From Siphonodentalium dalli (Eukaryota > Mollusca > Scaphopoda > Gadilida > Siphonodentaliidae): a stretch of 64,000 nt of DNA. Under the pieces are notes generated by a model. It had not been told where the DNA came from. It saw only the letters and a list, made by a program, of their open reading frames with translations, and searched no databases. Each line of letters starts with the position of its first letter. Within the stretch, counting starts at the first letter, position 1. The stretch covers positions 135,431,587 to 135,495,586 of the forward strand of contig CP136061.1 of the NCBI GenBank assembly GCA_032622095.1, in the 5' to 3' direction. A program made the position numbers and the translations under genes. Below are positions 52,188 through 63,962 of this stretch, piece by piece.

Positions 52188-54199
52188 TTTTTTTTTTTTT
52201 TTTTCTTTTTTTTCTTTTCGACTCAGTTCTGGTTTTCGGGCTCACGGGACCACAAACCAGAAACTGAACTATTTTCTGGTGTAAGACGCATTAATTGTGT
52301 GGTCTGCGAGTATGCGAATAACCGGTTCATCACTGTCGAAATGGGGATAACTTTATTGAAAAGAAAATACAATACAAAATTATTACAAAAAACAAAACGA
52401 GATCTAGTAAGAGAGCAAGATATTGAGAAAAAGAACATCATATAAGAAGAGAAAGAGAAGTCAGAAAAAATTAGAAGCATGCAGCAAAGGGCAACAAGAT
52501 AAAGATAATCATCAGTATCAGAGCTAAAGTGAAGAAGGAAGCAGCAAGAAGGTAAGTACAATTAAAGGTTTGTAAACTCAATAATAAATTACCATAGTCT
52601 TTCTATGAAAAGCAAAATTCTATGTATTTACAAATTATCGTGCTCGTAACACGAATTGGAAACAAAAATAAACTTGTATTAAATTGATCTGCACACGCCA
52701 ATTAACTGATCAAAGATACGAAAATTTTGCGAAATAAGTCTAATAATAATAAAAAAAAAATAAAAAATAAAAAAAAATAAAAATATATGATTCAAAATGA
52801 AAACATTTTTTTTTATCTAGGCAATATGTGTTTATATCCGAAATCTAGCTCAAAATTCAATGAACATAGCAACGGTCGTTATACTCAATGTTCAGGATGT
52901 GGAACTTTAAAAACTCATCCAACCTGCATGTCGTCTGGATCGATCATCTGAAGTCCCGGTTGCCGCTCATACCAATACATAAACGAACAAGTAAGTTTTG
53001 ACAACCTCTCTCCCATAACTGCACGCTTCAGTGTGTGCACATATTTCCTATATAAACCTCCCGGGTCATAATCAGCATACTTTTCATCCTGTTTCAACAA
53101 GATCGACATCGGCGTCCGGTCTACACCGTCAAATTTCTCAGCTCGATAACATTTGGGAATTGTTTCAACATGCATTCTGTCGACCTTGACATCAGATGGT
53201 GTCAGATAGTACTTTTCGTGCGCCGAGTCATCTTTCTTTACAGAATTATTGGTTCTGGGTTTCTCAATTGTACTGTCTTGTTTGGATTTCACATCTCGAA
53301 CACTTTCCTTCTCTATCGGCTTTGCAATTTCAATAGCATCGGTCTGAGTAGATGCTTCGTGTACGTCATGTGCGGATGAAATACCATCTGTTTGCGTATA
53401 AATATCCACTGGTTTCACACCAGTTTGCGTCGAAATATCCACTGGTCTCACTGGAATTTTTTTTTGAGTACATGAACTTATTTTGTGGTTTGGAGACAGA
53501 CATCTCACACAAACATGCGGGCGGCCAAGCATGGTGATTATAGCATGACCATTTTCGAAGTTAATCACATAAGGCACCTCATTGAAATCAGCGACAACAA
53601 TGATTAGTTCGCGAACACCATCTCGGATAAACACACCGTCACACTCTATACCCATATAGCGATGATTGACAAGTCTCCCGAAAGAAGAACAAAACGACGC
53701 TACTTCCTCAGGAGACACACGATATAGTAAACCATGCACACGCACTGATGCGATCACTGAATTGGGCTCAAATAAACACAGCGTTGATCCGTCTGCACTA
53801 AATGGCGATAAACCAACAGCATTAATCATCGCGTCACGGTCTCTAAACACAACTGTCCAGTCGTTCTGTTGGCCTCTGCACACCGCTTCGACATCGCTCA
53901 GATTAACACAATGGCCGACCAGCTTTAACACGGTACGATGATCACGTCCACCAGGACCGCTGACAATCAGCCTGGCACTTCTCTCAATAATTTCATCCAC
54001 GCAGCCCATTTCGGATCAAATAATATTTCACGTATCTTGAATATAAACTATCCAACAATCATACGTCGAATTTAGGGCCAGATGACCCTCACAAATACAA
54101 TAAATCACCGGATTTTCATAGACACAAATCAAACACGACCTCCGTCATCAACAGCTATACCGGAAGGTTTCCTGTTTTACGAGACCAGTGCTCTAACCC
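52188..54199 (-). mobile_element. Gag-only non-LTR-type retroposon, copy 3 (ORF intact)
   Basis: 2012 bp with the same target duplication at 52174-52187 and 54200-54213. It differs from copy 2 mainly by a poly-T tract three bases shorter. Confidence 0.87.
52915..54009 (-). CDS. Gag/ZCCHC3-like zinc-knuckle protein, 364 aa, retroposon copy 3
   Basis: The translation is identical to the protein at 42938-44032, with the same CCHC knuckle and three TQT motifs. Two intact copies support recent duplication; they do not by themselves show that the protein is made. Confidence 0.78.
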   Translation of the reverse strand: MGCVDEIIERSARLIVSGPGGRDHRTVLKLVGHCVNLSDVEAVCRGQQNDWTVVFRDRDAMINAVGLSPFSADGSTLCLFEPNSVIASVRVHGLLYRVSPEEVASFCSSFGRLVNHRYMGIECDGVFIRDGVRELIIVVADFNEVPYVINFENGHAIITMLGRPHVCVRCLSPNHKISSCTQKKIPVRPVDISTQTGVKPVDIYTQTDGISSAHDVHEASTQTDAIEIAKPIEKESVRDVKSKQDSTIEKPRTNNSVKKDDSAHEKYYLTPSDVKVDRMHVETIPKCYRAEKFDGVDRTPMSILLKQDEKYADYDPGGLYRKYVHTLKRAVMGERLSKLTCSFMYWYERQPGLQMIDPDDMQVG

Positions 54200-54234
54200 G
54201 AGTCTGGCGCCTTAGACCACTCGGCCATCCTGAC
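54200..54234 (-). pseudogene. tRNA-Leu(CAA) 5' part, split by retroposon, unit 35
   Basis: Counterpart of 52094-52187; retains box A and the D arm. Confidence 0.9.
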
Positions 54235-54490
54235 TTATGAAATGAAGACCAAAACTGTTGCAGTCCCGCGCGCACGTCACGTGGTTACAGCTGAAGAGCA
54301 AGTTCTCTGTAATTTCGGCATACTAATAAATATTCACGTATTTTGTCAACAGATTTGCTGAAACGTCGCACAAACTTTTAGTGAACATGGATTCGGGTGA
54401 CGTCACATGTAGTTATTAGACCGATTTTTTGTTATAATAAATTTTCAAATGCACGTTTTACAGTTTATAAGAGCTTATTCCAACACCGAA

Positions 54491-54563
54491 GTTTCCGTAG
54501 TGTAGTGGTTATCACGCTCGCCTAACACGCGAGACGTCCTGAGTTCGAGCCTCAGCGGAAACA
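54491..54563 (+). tRNA. tRNA-Val(AAC) G45C variant, unit 36
   Basis: Variable-loop G45 is C. Confidence 0.9.
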
Positions 54564-54794
54564 ACCGGAAAACTTTTGCTGAGTTTTGCCTACAGACAAA
54601 TAATGTTTCGTGTTGCCCGTGGCCAAAGTACTCACACTAAACTGAAACTTGATTGCCAAAATACATTTTTGTATGATTGAAAGCCCCTCAATTTACTGAC
54701 CGTCGATCATTTTTGATTGAGATGAAGAATAAAACACAAACACTTAAATTTGCGTTATTTGTCCAAAAACAAAATTGATTCACCAACTAAAATT

Positions 54795-54867
54795 TGTTCC
54801 CGCTGGGGCTCGAACCCAGGACCTCTCGCGTGTGAAGCGAGCGTGATAACCACTACACTACGGAAAC
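54795..54867 (-). tRNA. tRNA-Val(CAC), unit 36
   Basis: Reference type. Confidence 0.95.
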
Positions 54868-55124
54868 TTCGCATACTGTCACAATTTTAAATGCGCTCGG
54901 GATGATTCGACTAGATCAAAACTTACTTCGGTCTGAGAAAATGTTATGACGGTTAGATAGCTTCCTAATTCCCGCGCAGTACGGCCTGATCACGATGGAC
55001 AAACTGAGGTTGCACAAATTAATGCCCCGGGCATAGCATCAATCAACATGAAGAAAACATTTTGTTCAAAGTTATACCTGTACACTATAATATAGTACCC
55101 AAACTGTTAGGAAAATCCCCATGT

Positions 55125-55216
55125 GCATCGGTAGCGCAGTAGGCAGCGCGTCAGTCTCATAATCACAAAATGACAGAGCAATCTGAAGGTCGTGAGTTCG
55201 ATCCTCACTCGGGGCA
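55125..55216 (+). tRNA. tRNA-Met(CAT) C3A variant, unit 36
   Basis: Acceptor A3-G70 mismatch. Confidence 0.85.
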
Positions 55217-55445
55217 GAAATCTTTTGCCTGTGATTTTTAATGTTACCCTTCGGAGCAGATCCATTTTGACAGCCAAGTTGAAAGAAAAAGAAAACCATC
55301 AAAATGTTCTTTTCTGTCTGGATTTTGGTTGGCAGAAACAGCAAACAAGCTATGTGAAATATCAAACTCATAGAGATGGTGCCAAGAAGTTCACAGGTCA
55401 ACTGTCGCTTCCATGTGAGCAAGCAAAATGCAAACAAAAAAGTAT

Positions 55446-55560
55446 TGTCAGAAGTGGGGTTCGAACCCACGCCCACATTCGTGGACCAGAACTCCCATAA
55501 CCTCGAACGAGGAAGGCAGTACCTTGAGTCTGGCGCCTTAGACCACTCGGCCATCCTGAC
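55446..55560 (-). tRNA. tRNA-Leu(CAA) with intron, unit 36
   Basis: Discriminator A73, unlike the matching units 20 and 30. Confidence 0.94.
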
Positions 55561-55816
55561 TTATGAAATGAAGACCAAAACTGTTGCAGTCCCGCGCGCA
55601 CGTCACGTGGTTACAGATGAAGAGCAAGTTCTCTGTAATTTCGGCATACTAATTAATATTCACGAATTTTGTCAACAGATTTGCTGAAACGTCGCACAAA
55701 CTTTTAGTGAACATGGATTCGGGTGACGTCACATGTAGTTTTTAGACCGATTTTTTGTTATAAGAAATTTTCAAATGCACGTTTTACAGTTTATAAGAGC
55801 TTATTCCAACACCGAA

Positions 55817-55889
55817 GTTTCCGTAGTGTAGTGGTTATCACGCTCGCCTAACACGCGAGAGGTCCTGAGTTCGAGCCTCAGCGGAAACA
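55817..55889 (+). tRNA. tRNA-Val(AAC), unit 37
   Basis: Reference type; CCGGAACAG trailer. Confidence 0.95.
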
Positions 55890-56119
55890 ACCGGAACAGT
55901 TTTGCTGAGTTTTGCCTACAGACAAATAATGTTTCGTGTTGCCCGTGGCCAAAGTACTCACACTAAACTGAAACTTGATTGCCAAAATACATTTTTGTAT
56001 GATTGAAAGCCCCTCAATTTACTGACCGTCGATCATTTTTGCTTGAGATGAAGAATAAAACACAAACACTTAAAATTGCGTTATTTGTCAAAAACAAAAT
56101 TGATTCACCAACTAAAATT

Positions 56120-56192
56120 TGTTCCCGCTGGGGCTCGAACCCAGGACCTCTCGCGTGTGAAGCGAGCGTGATAACCACTACACTACGGAAAC
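56120..56192 (-). tRNA. tRNA-Val(CAC), unit 37
   Basis: Reference type. Confidence 0.95.
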
Positions 56193-56449
56193 TTCGCATA
56201 CTGCCACAATTTTAAATGCGCTCGGGATGATTCGACTAGATCAAAACTTACTTCGGTCTGAGAAAATGTTATGACGGTTAGATAGCTTCCTAATTCCCGC
56301 GCAGTACGGCCTGATCACGATGGACAAACTGAGGTTGCACAAATTAATGCCCCGGGCATAGCATCAATCAACATGAAGACAACATTTTGTTCAAAGTTAT
56401 ACCTGTACACTATAATATAGTACCCAAACTGTTAGGAAAATCCCCATGT

Positions 56450-56541
56450 GCCTCGGTAGCGCAGTAGGCAGCGCGTCAGTCTCATAATCACAAAATGACA
56501 GAGCAATCTGAAGGTCGTTTGTTCGATCCTCACTCGGGGCA
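56450..56541 (+). tRNA. tRNA-Met(CAT) with broken T stem, unit 37
   Basis: Two adjacent changes turn the T-stem 5' strand GTGAG into GTTTG, losing two pairs and altering the start of box B. Likely nonfunctional. Confidence 0.72.
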
Positions 56542-56770
56542 GAAATCTTTTGCCTGTGATTTTTAATGTTACCCTTCGGAGCAGATCCATTTTGACAGCC
56601 AAGTTGAAAGAAAAAGAAAACCATCAAAATGTTCTTTTCTGTCTGGATTTTGGTTGGCAGAAACAGCAAACAAGCTATGTGAAATATCAAACTCATAGAG
56701 ATGGTGCCAAGAAGTTCACAGGTCAACTGTCGCTTCCATGTGAGCAAGCAAAATGCAAACAAAAAAGTAT

Positions 56771-56885
56771 AGTCAGAAGTGGGGTTCGAACCCACGCCCA
56801 CATTCGTGGACCAGAACTCCCATAACCTCGAACGAGGAAGGCAGTACCTTGAGTCTGGCGCCTTAGACCACTCGGCCATCCTGAC
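56771..56885 (-). tRNA. tRNA-Leu(CAA) U73 variant, unit 37
   Basis: Discriminator T. Confidence 0.85.
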
Positions 56886-57141
56886 TTATGAAATGAAGAC
56901 CAAAACTGTTGCAGTCCCGCGCGCACGTCACGTGGTTACAGCTGAAGAGCAAGTTCTCTGTAATTTCGGCATACTAATTAATATTCACGAATTTTGTCAA
57001 CAGATTTGCTGAAACGTCGCACAAACTTTTAGTGAACATGGATTCGGGTGACGTCACATGTAGTTTTTAGACCGATTTTTTGTTATAAGAAATTTTCAAA
57101 TGCACGTTTTACAGTTTATAAGAGCTTATTCCAACACCGAA

Positions 57142-57214
57142 GTTTCCGTAGTGTAGTGGTTATCACGCTCGCCTAACACGCGAGAGGTCCTGAGTTCGAG
57201 CCTCAGCGGAAACA
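57142..57214 (+). tRNA. tRNA-Val(AAC), unit 38
   Basis: Reference type. Confidence 0.95.
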
Positions 57215-57444
57215 ACCGGAAAAGTTTTGCTGAGTTTTGCCTACAGACAAATAATGTTTCGTGTTGCCCGTGGCCAAAGTACTCACACTAAACTGAAACT
57301 TGATTGCCAAAATACATTTTTGTATGATTGAAAGCCCCTCAATTTACTGACCGTCGATCATTTTTGCTTGAGATGAAGAATAAAACACAAACACTTAAAA
57401 TTGCGTTATTTGTCAAAAACAAAATTGATTCACCAACTAAAATT

Positions 57445-57517
57445 TGTTCCCGCTGGGGCTCGAACCCAGGACCTCTCGCGTGTGAAGCGAGCGTGATAAC
57501 CACTACACTACGGAAAC
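57445..57517 (-). tRNA. tRNA-Val(CAC), unit 38
   Basis: Reference type. Confidence 0.95.
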
Positions 57518-57774
57518 TTCGCATACTGTCACAATTTTAAATGCGCTCGGGATGATTCGACTAGATCAAAACTTACTTCGGTCTGAGAAAATGTTATGAC
57601 GGTTAGATAGCTTCCTAATTCCCGCTCAGTACGGCCTGATCACGATGGACAAACTGAGGTTGCACAAATTAATGCCCCGGGCATAGCATCAATCAACACG
57701 AAGACAACATTTTGTTCAAAGTTATACCTGTACACTATAATATAGTACCCAAACTGTTAGGAAAATCCCCATGT

Positions 57775-57866
57775 GCCTCGGTAGCGCAGTAGGCAGCGCG
57801 TCAGTCTCATAATCACAAAATGACAGAGCAATCTGAAGGTCGTGAGTTCGATCCTCACTCGGGGCA
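57775..57866 (+). tRNA. tRNA-Met(CAT) with intron, first copy, unit 38
   Basis: Reference type with the normal upstream spacer. Confidence 0.94.
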
Positions 57867-57996
57867 GAAATCTTTTGCCTGTGATTTTTAATGTTACCCT
57901 TCGGAGCAGATCCATTTTGACAGCCAAGTTGAAAGAAAAAGAAAACCATCAAAATGTTCTTTTCTGTCTGGATTTTGGTTGGCAGAAACACCATGT

Positions 57997-58088
57997 GCCT
58001 CGGTAGCGCAGTAGGCAGCGCGTCAGTCTCATAATCACAAAATGACAGAGCAATCTGAAGGTCGTGAGTTCGATCCTCACTCGGGGCA
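57997..58088 (+). tRNA. tRNA-Met(CAT) with intron, second copy, unit 38
   Basis: Gene body is reference type; upstream is the duplicated trailer of the first copy. Confidence 0.92.
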
Positions 58089-58317
58089 GAAATCTTTTGC
58101 CTGTGATTTTTAATGTTACCCTTCGGAGCAGATCCATTTTGACAGCCAAGTTGAAAGAAAAAGAAAACCATCAAAATGTTCTTTTCTGTCTGGATTTTGG
58201 TTGGCAGAAACAGCAAACAAGCTATGTGAAATATCAAACTCATAGAGATGGTGCCAAGAAGTTCACAGGTCAACTGTCGCTTCCATGTGAGCAAGCAAAA
58301 TGCAAACAAAAAAGTAT

Positions 58318-58432
58318 AGTCAGAAGTGGGGTTCGAACCCACGCCCACATTCGTGGACCAGAACTCCCATAACCTCGAACGAGGAAGGCAGTACCTTGAG
58401 TCTGGCGCCTTAGACCACTCGGCCATCCTGAC
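58318..58432 (-). tRNA. tRNA-Leu(CAA) U73 variant, unit 38
   Basis: Discriminator T. Confidence 0.85.
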
Positions 58433-58688
58433 TTATGAAATGAAGACCAAAACTGTTGCAGTCCCGCGCGCACGTCACGTGGTTACAGCTGAAGAGCAAG
58501 TTCTCTGTAATTTCGGCATACTAATTAATATTCACGAATTTTGTCAACAGATTTGCTGAAACGTCGCACAAACTTTTAGTGAACATGGATTCGGGTGACG
58601 TCACATGTAGTTTTTAGACCGATTTTTTGTTATAAGAAATTTTCAAATGCACGTTTTACAGTTTATAAGAGCTTATTCCAACACCGAA

Positions 58689-58761
58689 GTTTCCGTAGTG
58701 TAGTGGTTATCACGCTCGCCTAACACGCGAGAGGTCCTGAGTTCGAGCCTCAGCGGAAACA
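58689..58761 (+). tRNA. tRNA-Val(AAC), unit 39
   Basis: Reference type. Confidence 0.95.
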
Positions 58762-58991
58762 ACCGGAAAAGTTTTGCTGAGTTTTGCCTACAGACAAATA
58801 ATGTTTCGTGTTGCCCGTGGCCAAAGTACTCACACTAAACTGAAACTTGATTGCCAAAATACATTTTTGTATGATTGAAAGCCCCTCAATTTACTGACCG
58901 TCGATCATTTTTGATTGAGATGAAGAATAAAACACAAACACTTAAAATTGCGTTATTTGTCAAAAACAAAATTGATTCACCAACTAAAATT

Positions 58992-59064
58992 TGTTCCCGC
59001 TGGGGCTCGAACCCAGGACCTCTCGCGTGTGAAGCGAGCGTGATAACCACTACACTACGGAAAC
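58992..59064 (-). tRNA. tRNA-Val(CAC), unit 39
   Basis: Reference type. Confidence 0.95.
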
Positions 59065-59321
59065 TTCGCATACTGTCACAATTTTAAATGCGCTCGGGAT
59101 GATTCGACTAGATCAAAACTTACTTCGGTCTGAGAAAATGTTATGACGGTTAGATAGCTTCCTAATTCCCGCTCAGTACGGCCTGATCACGATGGACAAA
59201 CTGAGGTTGCACAAATTAATGCCCCGGGCATAGCATCAATCAACACGAAGACAACATTTTGTTCAAAGTTATACCTGTACACTATAATATAGTACCCAAA
59301 CTGTTAGGAAAATCCCCATGT

Positions 59322-59413
59322 GCCTCGGTAGCGCAGTAGGCAGCGCGTCAGTCTCATAATCACAAAATGACAGAGCAATCTGAAGGTCGTGAGTTCGATC
59401 CTCACTCGGGGCA
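59322..59413 (+). tRNA. tRNA-Met(CAT) with intron, first copy, unit 39
   Basis: Reference type. Confidence 0.94.
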
Positions 59414-59543
59414 GAAATCTTTTGCCTGTGATTTTTAATGTTACCCTTCGGAGCAGATCCATTTTGACAGCCAAGTTGAAAGAAAAAGAAAACCATCAAA
59501 ATGTTCTTTTCTGTCTGGATTTTGGTTGGCAGAAACACCATGT

Positions 59544-59635
59544 GCCTCGGTAGCGCAGTAGGCAGCGCGTCAGTCTCATAATCACAAAATGACAGAGCAA
59601 TCTGAAGGTCGTGAGTTCGATCCTCACTCGGGGCA
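59544..59635 (+). tRNA. tRNA-Met(CAT) with intron, second copy, unit 39
   Basis: Reference type, without the usual upstream spacer. Confidence 0.92.
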
Positions 59636-59864
59636 GAAATCTTTTGCCTGTGATTTTTAATGTTACCCTTCGGAGCAGATCCATTTTGACAGCCAAGTTG
59701 AAAGAAAAAGAAAACCATCAAAATGTTCTTTTCTGTCTGGATTTTGGTTGGCAGAAACAGCAAACAAGCTATGTGAAATATCAAACTCATAGAGATGGTG
59801 CCAAGAAGTTCACAGGTCAACTGTCGCTTCCATGTGAGCAAGCAAAATGCAAACAAAAAAGTAT

Positions 59865-59979
59865 AGTCAGAAGTGGGGTTCGAACCCACGCCCACATTCG
59901 TGGACCAGAACTCCCATAACCTCGAACGAGGAAGGCAGTACCTTGAGTCTGGCGCCTTAGACCACTCGGCCATCCTGAC
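59865..59979 (-). tRNA. tRNA-Leu(CAA) U73 variant, unit 39
   Basis: Discriminator T. Confidence 0.85.
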
Positions 59980-60235
59980 TTATGAAATGAAGACCAAAAC
60001 TGTTGCAGTCCCGCGCGCACGTCACGTGGTTACAGCTGAAGAGCAAGTTCTCTGTAATTTCGGCATACTAATTAATATTCACGAATTTTGTCAACAGATT
60101 TGCTGAAACGTCGCACAAACTTTTAGTGAACATGGATTCGGGTGACGTCACATGTAGTTTTTAGACCGATTTTTTGTTATAAGAAATTTTCAAATGCACG
60201 TTTTACAGTTTATAAGAGCTTATTCCAACACCGAA

Positions 60236-60308
60236 GTTTCCGTAGTGTAGTGGTTATCACGCTCGCCTAACACGCGAGAGGTCCTGAGTTCGAGCCTCAG
60301 CGGAAACA
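60236..60308 (+). tRNA. tRNA-Val(AAC), unit 40
   Basis: Reference type. Confidence 0.95.
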
Positions 60309-60538
60309 ACCGGAAAAGTTTTGCTGAGTTTTGCCTACAGACAAATAATGTTTCGTGTTGCCCGTGGCCAAAGTACTCACACTAAACTGAAACTTGATTG
60401 CCAAAATACATTTTTGTATGATTGAAAGCCCCTCAATTTACTGACCGTCGATCATTTTTGATTGAGATGAAGAATAAAACACAAACACTTAAAATTGCGT
60501 TATTTGTCAAAAACAAAATTGATTCACCAACTAAAATT

Positions 60539-60611
60539 TGTTCCCGCTGGGGCTCGAACCCAGGACCTCTCGCGTGTGAAGCGAGCGTGATAACCACTAC
60601 ACTACGGAAAC
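60539..60611 (-). tRNA. tRNA-Val(CAC), unit 40
   Basis: Reference type. Confidence 0.95.
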
Positions 60612-60868
60612 TTCGCATACTGTCACAATTTTAAATGCGCTCGGGATGATTCGACTAGATCAAAACTTACTTCGGTCTGAGAAAATGTTATGACGGTTAG
60701 ATAGCTTCCTAATTCCCGCTCAGTACGGCCTGATCACGATGGACAAACTGAGGTTGCACAAATTAATGCCCCGGGCATAGCATCAATCAACACGAAGACA
60801 ACATTTTGTTCAAAGTTATACCTGTACACTATAATATAGTACCCAAACTGTTAGGAAAATCCCCATGT

Positions 60869-60960
60869 GCCTCGGTAGCGCAGTAGGCAGCGCGTCAGTC
60901 TCATAATCACAAAATGACAGAGCAATCTGAAGGTCGTGAGTTCGATCCTCACTCGGGGCA
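60869..60960 (+). tRNA. tRNA-Met(CAT) with intron, first copy, unit 40
   Basis: Reference type. Confidence 0.94.
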
Positions 60961-61090
60961 GAAATCTTTTGCCTGTGATTTTTAATGTTACCCTTCGGAG
61001 CAGATCCATTTTGACAGCCAAGTTGAAAGAAAAAGAAAACCATCAAAATGTTCTTTTCTGTCTGGATTTTGGTTGGCAGAAACACCATGT

Positions 61091-61182
61091 GCCTCGGTAG
61101 CGCAGTAGGCAGCGCGTCAGTCTCATAATCACAAAATGACAGAGCAATCTGAAGGTCGTGAGTTCGATCCTCACTCGGGGCA
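61091..61182 (+). tRNA. tRNA-Met(CAT) with intron, second copy, unit 40
   Basis: Reference type, without the usual upstream spacer. Confidence 0.92.
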
Positions 61183-61411
61183 GAAATCTTTTGCCTGTGA
61201 TTTTTAATGTTACCCTTCGGAGCAGATCCATTTTGACAGCCAAGTTGAAAGAAAAAGAAAACCATCAAAATGTTCTTTTCTGTCTGGATTTTGGTTGGCA
61301 GAAACAGCAAACAAGCTATGTGAAATATCAAACTCATAGAGATGGTGCCAAGAAGTTCACAGGTCAACTGTCGCTTCCATGTGAGCAAGCAAAATGCAAA
61401 CAAAAAAGTAT

Positions 61412-61526
61412 AGTCAGAAGTGGGGTTCGAACCCACGCCCACATTCGTGGACCAGAACTCCCATAACCTCGAACGAGGAAGGCAGTACCTTGAGTCTGGC
61501 GCCTTAGACCACTCGGCCATCCTGAC
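61412..61526 (-). tRNA. tRNA-Leu(CAA) U73 variant, unit 40
   Basis: Discriminator T. Confidence 0.85.
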
Positions 61527-61782
61527 TTATGAAATGAAGACCAAAACTGTTGCAGTCCCGCGCGCACGTCACGTGGTTACAGCTGAAGAGCAAGTTCTCT
61601 GTAATTTCGGCATACTAATTAATATTCACGTATTTTGTCAACAGATTTGCTGAAACGTCGCACAAACTTTTAGTGAACATGGATTCGGGTGACGTCACAT
61701 GTAGTTTTTAGACCGATTTTTTGTTATAAGAAATTTTCAAATGCACGTTTTACAGTTTATAAGAGCTTATTCCAACACCGAA

Positions 61783-61855
61783 GTTTCCGTAGTGTAGTGG
61801 TTATCACGCTCGCCTAACACGCGAGAGGTCCTGAGTTCGAGCCTCAGCGGAAACA
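61783..61855 (+). tRNA. tRNA-Val(AAC), unit 41
   Basis: Reference type; CCGGAACAG trailer. Confidence 0.95.
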
Positions 61856-62085
61856 ACCGGAACAGTTTTGCTGAGTTTTGCCTACAGACAAATAATGTTT
61901 CGTGTTGCCCGTGGCCAAAGTACTCACACTAAACTGAAACTTGATTGCCAAAATACATTTTTGTATGATTGAAAGCCCCTCAATTTACTGACCGTCGATC
62001 ATTTTTGCTTGAGATGAAGAATAAAACACAAACACTTAAAATTGCGTTATTTGTCAAAAACAAAATTGATTCACCAACTAAAATT

Positions 62086-62158
62086 TGTTCCCGCTGGGGC
62101 TCGAACCCAGGACCTCTCGCGTGTGAAGCGAGCGTGATAACCACTACACTACGGAAAC
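62086..62158 (-). tRNA. tRNA-Val(CAC), unit 41
   Basis: Reference type. Confidence 0.95.
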
Positions 62159-62415
62159 TTCGCATACTGGCACAATTTTAAATGCGCTCGGGATGATTCG
62201 ACTAGATCAAAACTTACTTCGGTCTGAGAAAATGTTATGACGGTTAGATAGCTTCCTAATTCCCGCGCAGTACGGCCTGATCACGATGGACAAACTGAGG
62301 TTGCACAAATTAATGCCCCGGGCATAGCATCAATCAACATGAAGACAACATTTTGTTCAAAGTTATACCTGTACACTATAATATAGTACCCAAACTGTTA
62401 GGAAAATCCCCATGT

Positions 62416-62507
62416 GCCTCGGTAGCGCAGTAGGCAGCGCGTCAGTCTCATAATCACAAAATGACAGAGCAATCTGAAGGTCGTGAGTTCGATCCTCACT
62501 CGGGGCA
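62416..62507 (+). tRNA. tRNA-Met(CAT) with intron, unit 41
   Basis: Reference type, single copy; this unit lacks the 222-bp duplication. Confidence 0.94.
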
Positions 62508-62736
62508 GAAATCTTTTGCCTGTGATTTTTAATGTTACCCTTCGGAGCAGATCCATTTTGACAGCCAAGTTGAAAGAAAAAGAAAACCATCAAAATGTTC
62601 TTTTCTGTCTGGATTTTGGTTGGCAGAAACAGCAAACAAGCTATGTGAAATATCAAACTCATAGAGATGGTGCCAAGAAGTTCACAGGTCAACTGTCGCT
62701 TCCATGTGAGCAAGCAAAATGCAAACAAAAAAGTAT

Positions 62737-62851
62737 TGTCAGAAGTGGGGTTCGAACCCACGCCCACATTCGTGGACCAGAACTCCCATAACCTCGAACG
62801 AGGAAGGCAGTACCTTGAGTCTGGCGCCTTAGACCACTCGGCCATCCTGAC
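62737..62851 (-). tRNA. tRNA-Leu(CAA) with intron, unit 41
   Basis: Discriminator A73. Confidence 0.94.
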
Positions 62852-63107
62852 TTATGAAATGAAGACCAAAACTGTTGCAGTCCCGCGCGCACGTCACGTG
62901 GTTACAGCTGAAGAGCAAGTTCTCTGTAATTTCGGCATACTAATTAATATTCACGAATTTTGTCAACAGATTTGCTGAAACGTCGCACAAACTTTTAGTG
63001 AACATGGATTCGGGTGACGTCACATGTAGTTTTTAGACCGATTTTTTGTTATAAGAAATTTTCAAATGCACGTTTTACAGTTTATAAGAGCTTATTCCAA
63101 CACCGAA

Positions 63108-63180
63108 GTTTCCGTAGTGTAGTGGTTATCACGCTCGCCTAACACGCGAGAGGTCCTGAGTTCGAGCCTCAGCGGAAACA
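63108..63180 (+). tRNA. tRNA-Val(AAC), unit 42
   Basis: Reference type. Confidence 0.95.
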
Positions 63181-63410
63181 ACCGGAAAAGTTTTGCTGAG
63201 TTTTGCCTACAGACAAATAATGTTTCGTGTTGCCCGTGGCCAAAGTACTCACACTAAACTGAAACTTGATTGCCAAAATACATTTTTGTATGATTGAAAG
63301 CCCCTCAATTTACTGACCGTCGATCATTTTTGATTGAGATGAAGAATAAAACACAAACACTTAAAATTGCGTTATTTGTCAAAAATAAAATTGATTCACC
63401 AACTAAAATT

Positions 63411-63483
63411 TGTTCCCGCTGGGGCTCGAACCCAGGACCTCTCGCGTGTGAAGCGAGCGTGATAACCACTACACTACGGAAAC
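63411..63483 (-). tRNA. tRNA-Val(CAC), unit 42
   Basis: Reference type. Confidence 0.95.
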
Positions 63484-63740
63484 TTCGCATACTGTCACAA
63501 TTTTAAATGCGCTCGGGATGATTCGACTAGATCAAAACTTACTTCGGTCTGAGAAAATGTTATGACGGTTAGATAGCTTCCTAATTCCCGCTCAGTACGG
63601 CCTGATCACGATGGACAAACTGAGGTTGCACAAATTAATGCCCCGGGCATAGCATCAATCAACACGAAGACAACATTTTGTTCAAAGTTATACCTGTACA
63701 CTATAATATAGTACCCAAACTGTTAGGAAAATCCCCATGT

Positions 63741-63832
63741 GCCTCGGTAGCGCAGTAGGCAGCGCGTCAGTCTCATAATCACAAAATGACAGAGCAATCT
63801 GAAGGTCGTGAGTTCGATCCTCACTCGGGGCA
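63741..63832 (+). tRNA. tRNA-Met(CAT) with intron, first copy, unit 42
   Basis: Reference type. Confidence 0.94.
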
Positions 63833-63962
63833 GAAATCTTTTGCCTGTGATTTTTAATGTTACCCTTCGGAGCAGATCCATTTTGACAGCCAAGTTGAAA
63901 GAAAAAGAAAACCATCAAAATGTTCTTTTCTGTCTGGATTTTGGTTGGCAGAAACACCATGT

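Larger units (their letters stand above)
57769..58212. repeat. 222-bp tandem duplication of the Met gene, unit 38
   Basis: 57769-57990 is repeated at 57991-58212. Each copy spans the last bases before Met, the whole gene and about 124 bp of trailer ending at GGCAGAAACA. The junction shows no more than one base of homology. The second Met lacks the usual upstream spacer and its TATA-like element. Confidence 0.93.
59316..59759. repeat. 222-bp tandem duplication of the Met gene, unit 39
   Basis: Same breakpoints as in unit 38, so it was inherited by unit duplication. Confidence 0.93.
60863..61306. repeat. 222-bp tandem duplication of the Met gene, unit 40
   Basis: Same breakpoints as in units 38 and 39. 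Confidence 0.93.

Noticed and set aside
57722-58426. 234-aa frames in units 38-40
   Set aside because: They are the same shadow frame lengthened because the 222-bp duplication is a multiple of three.
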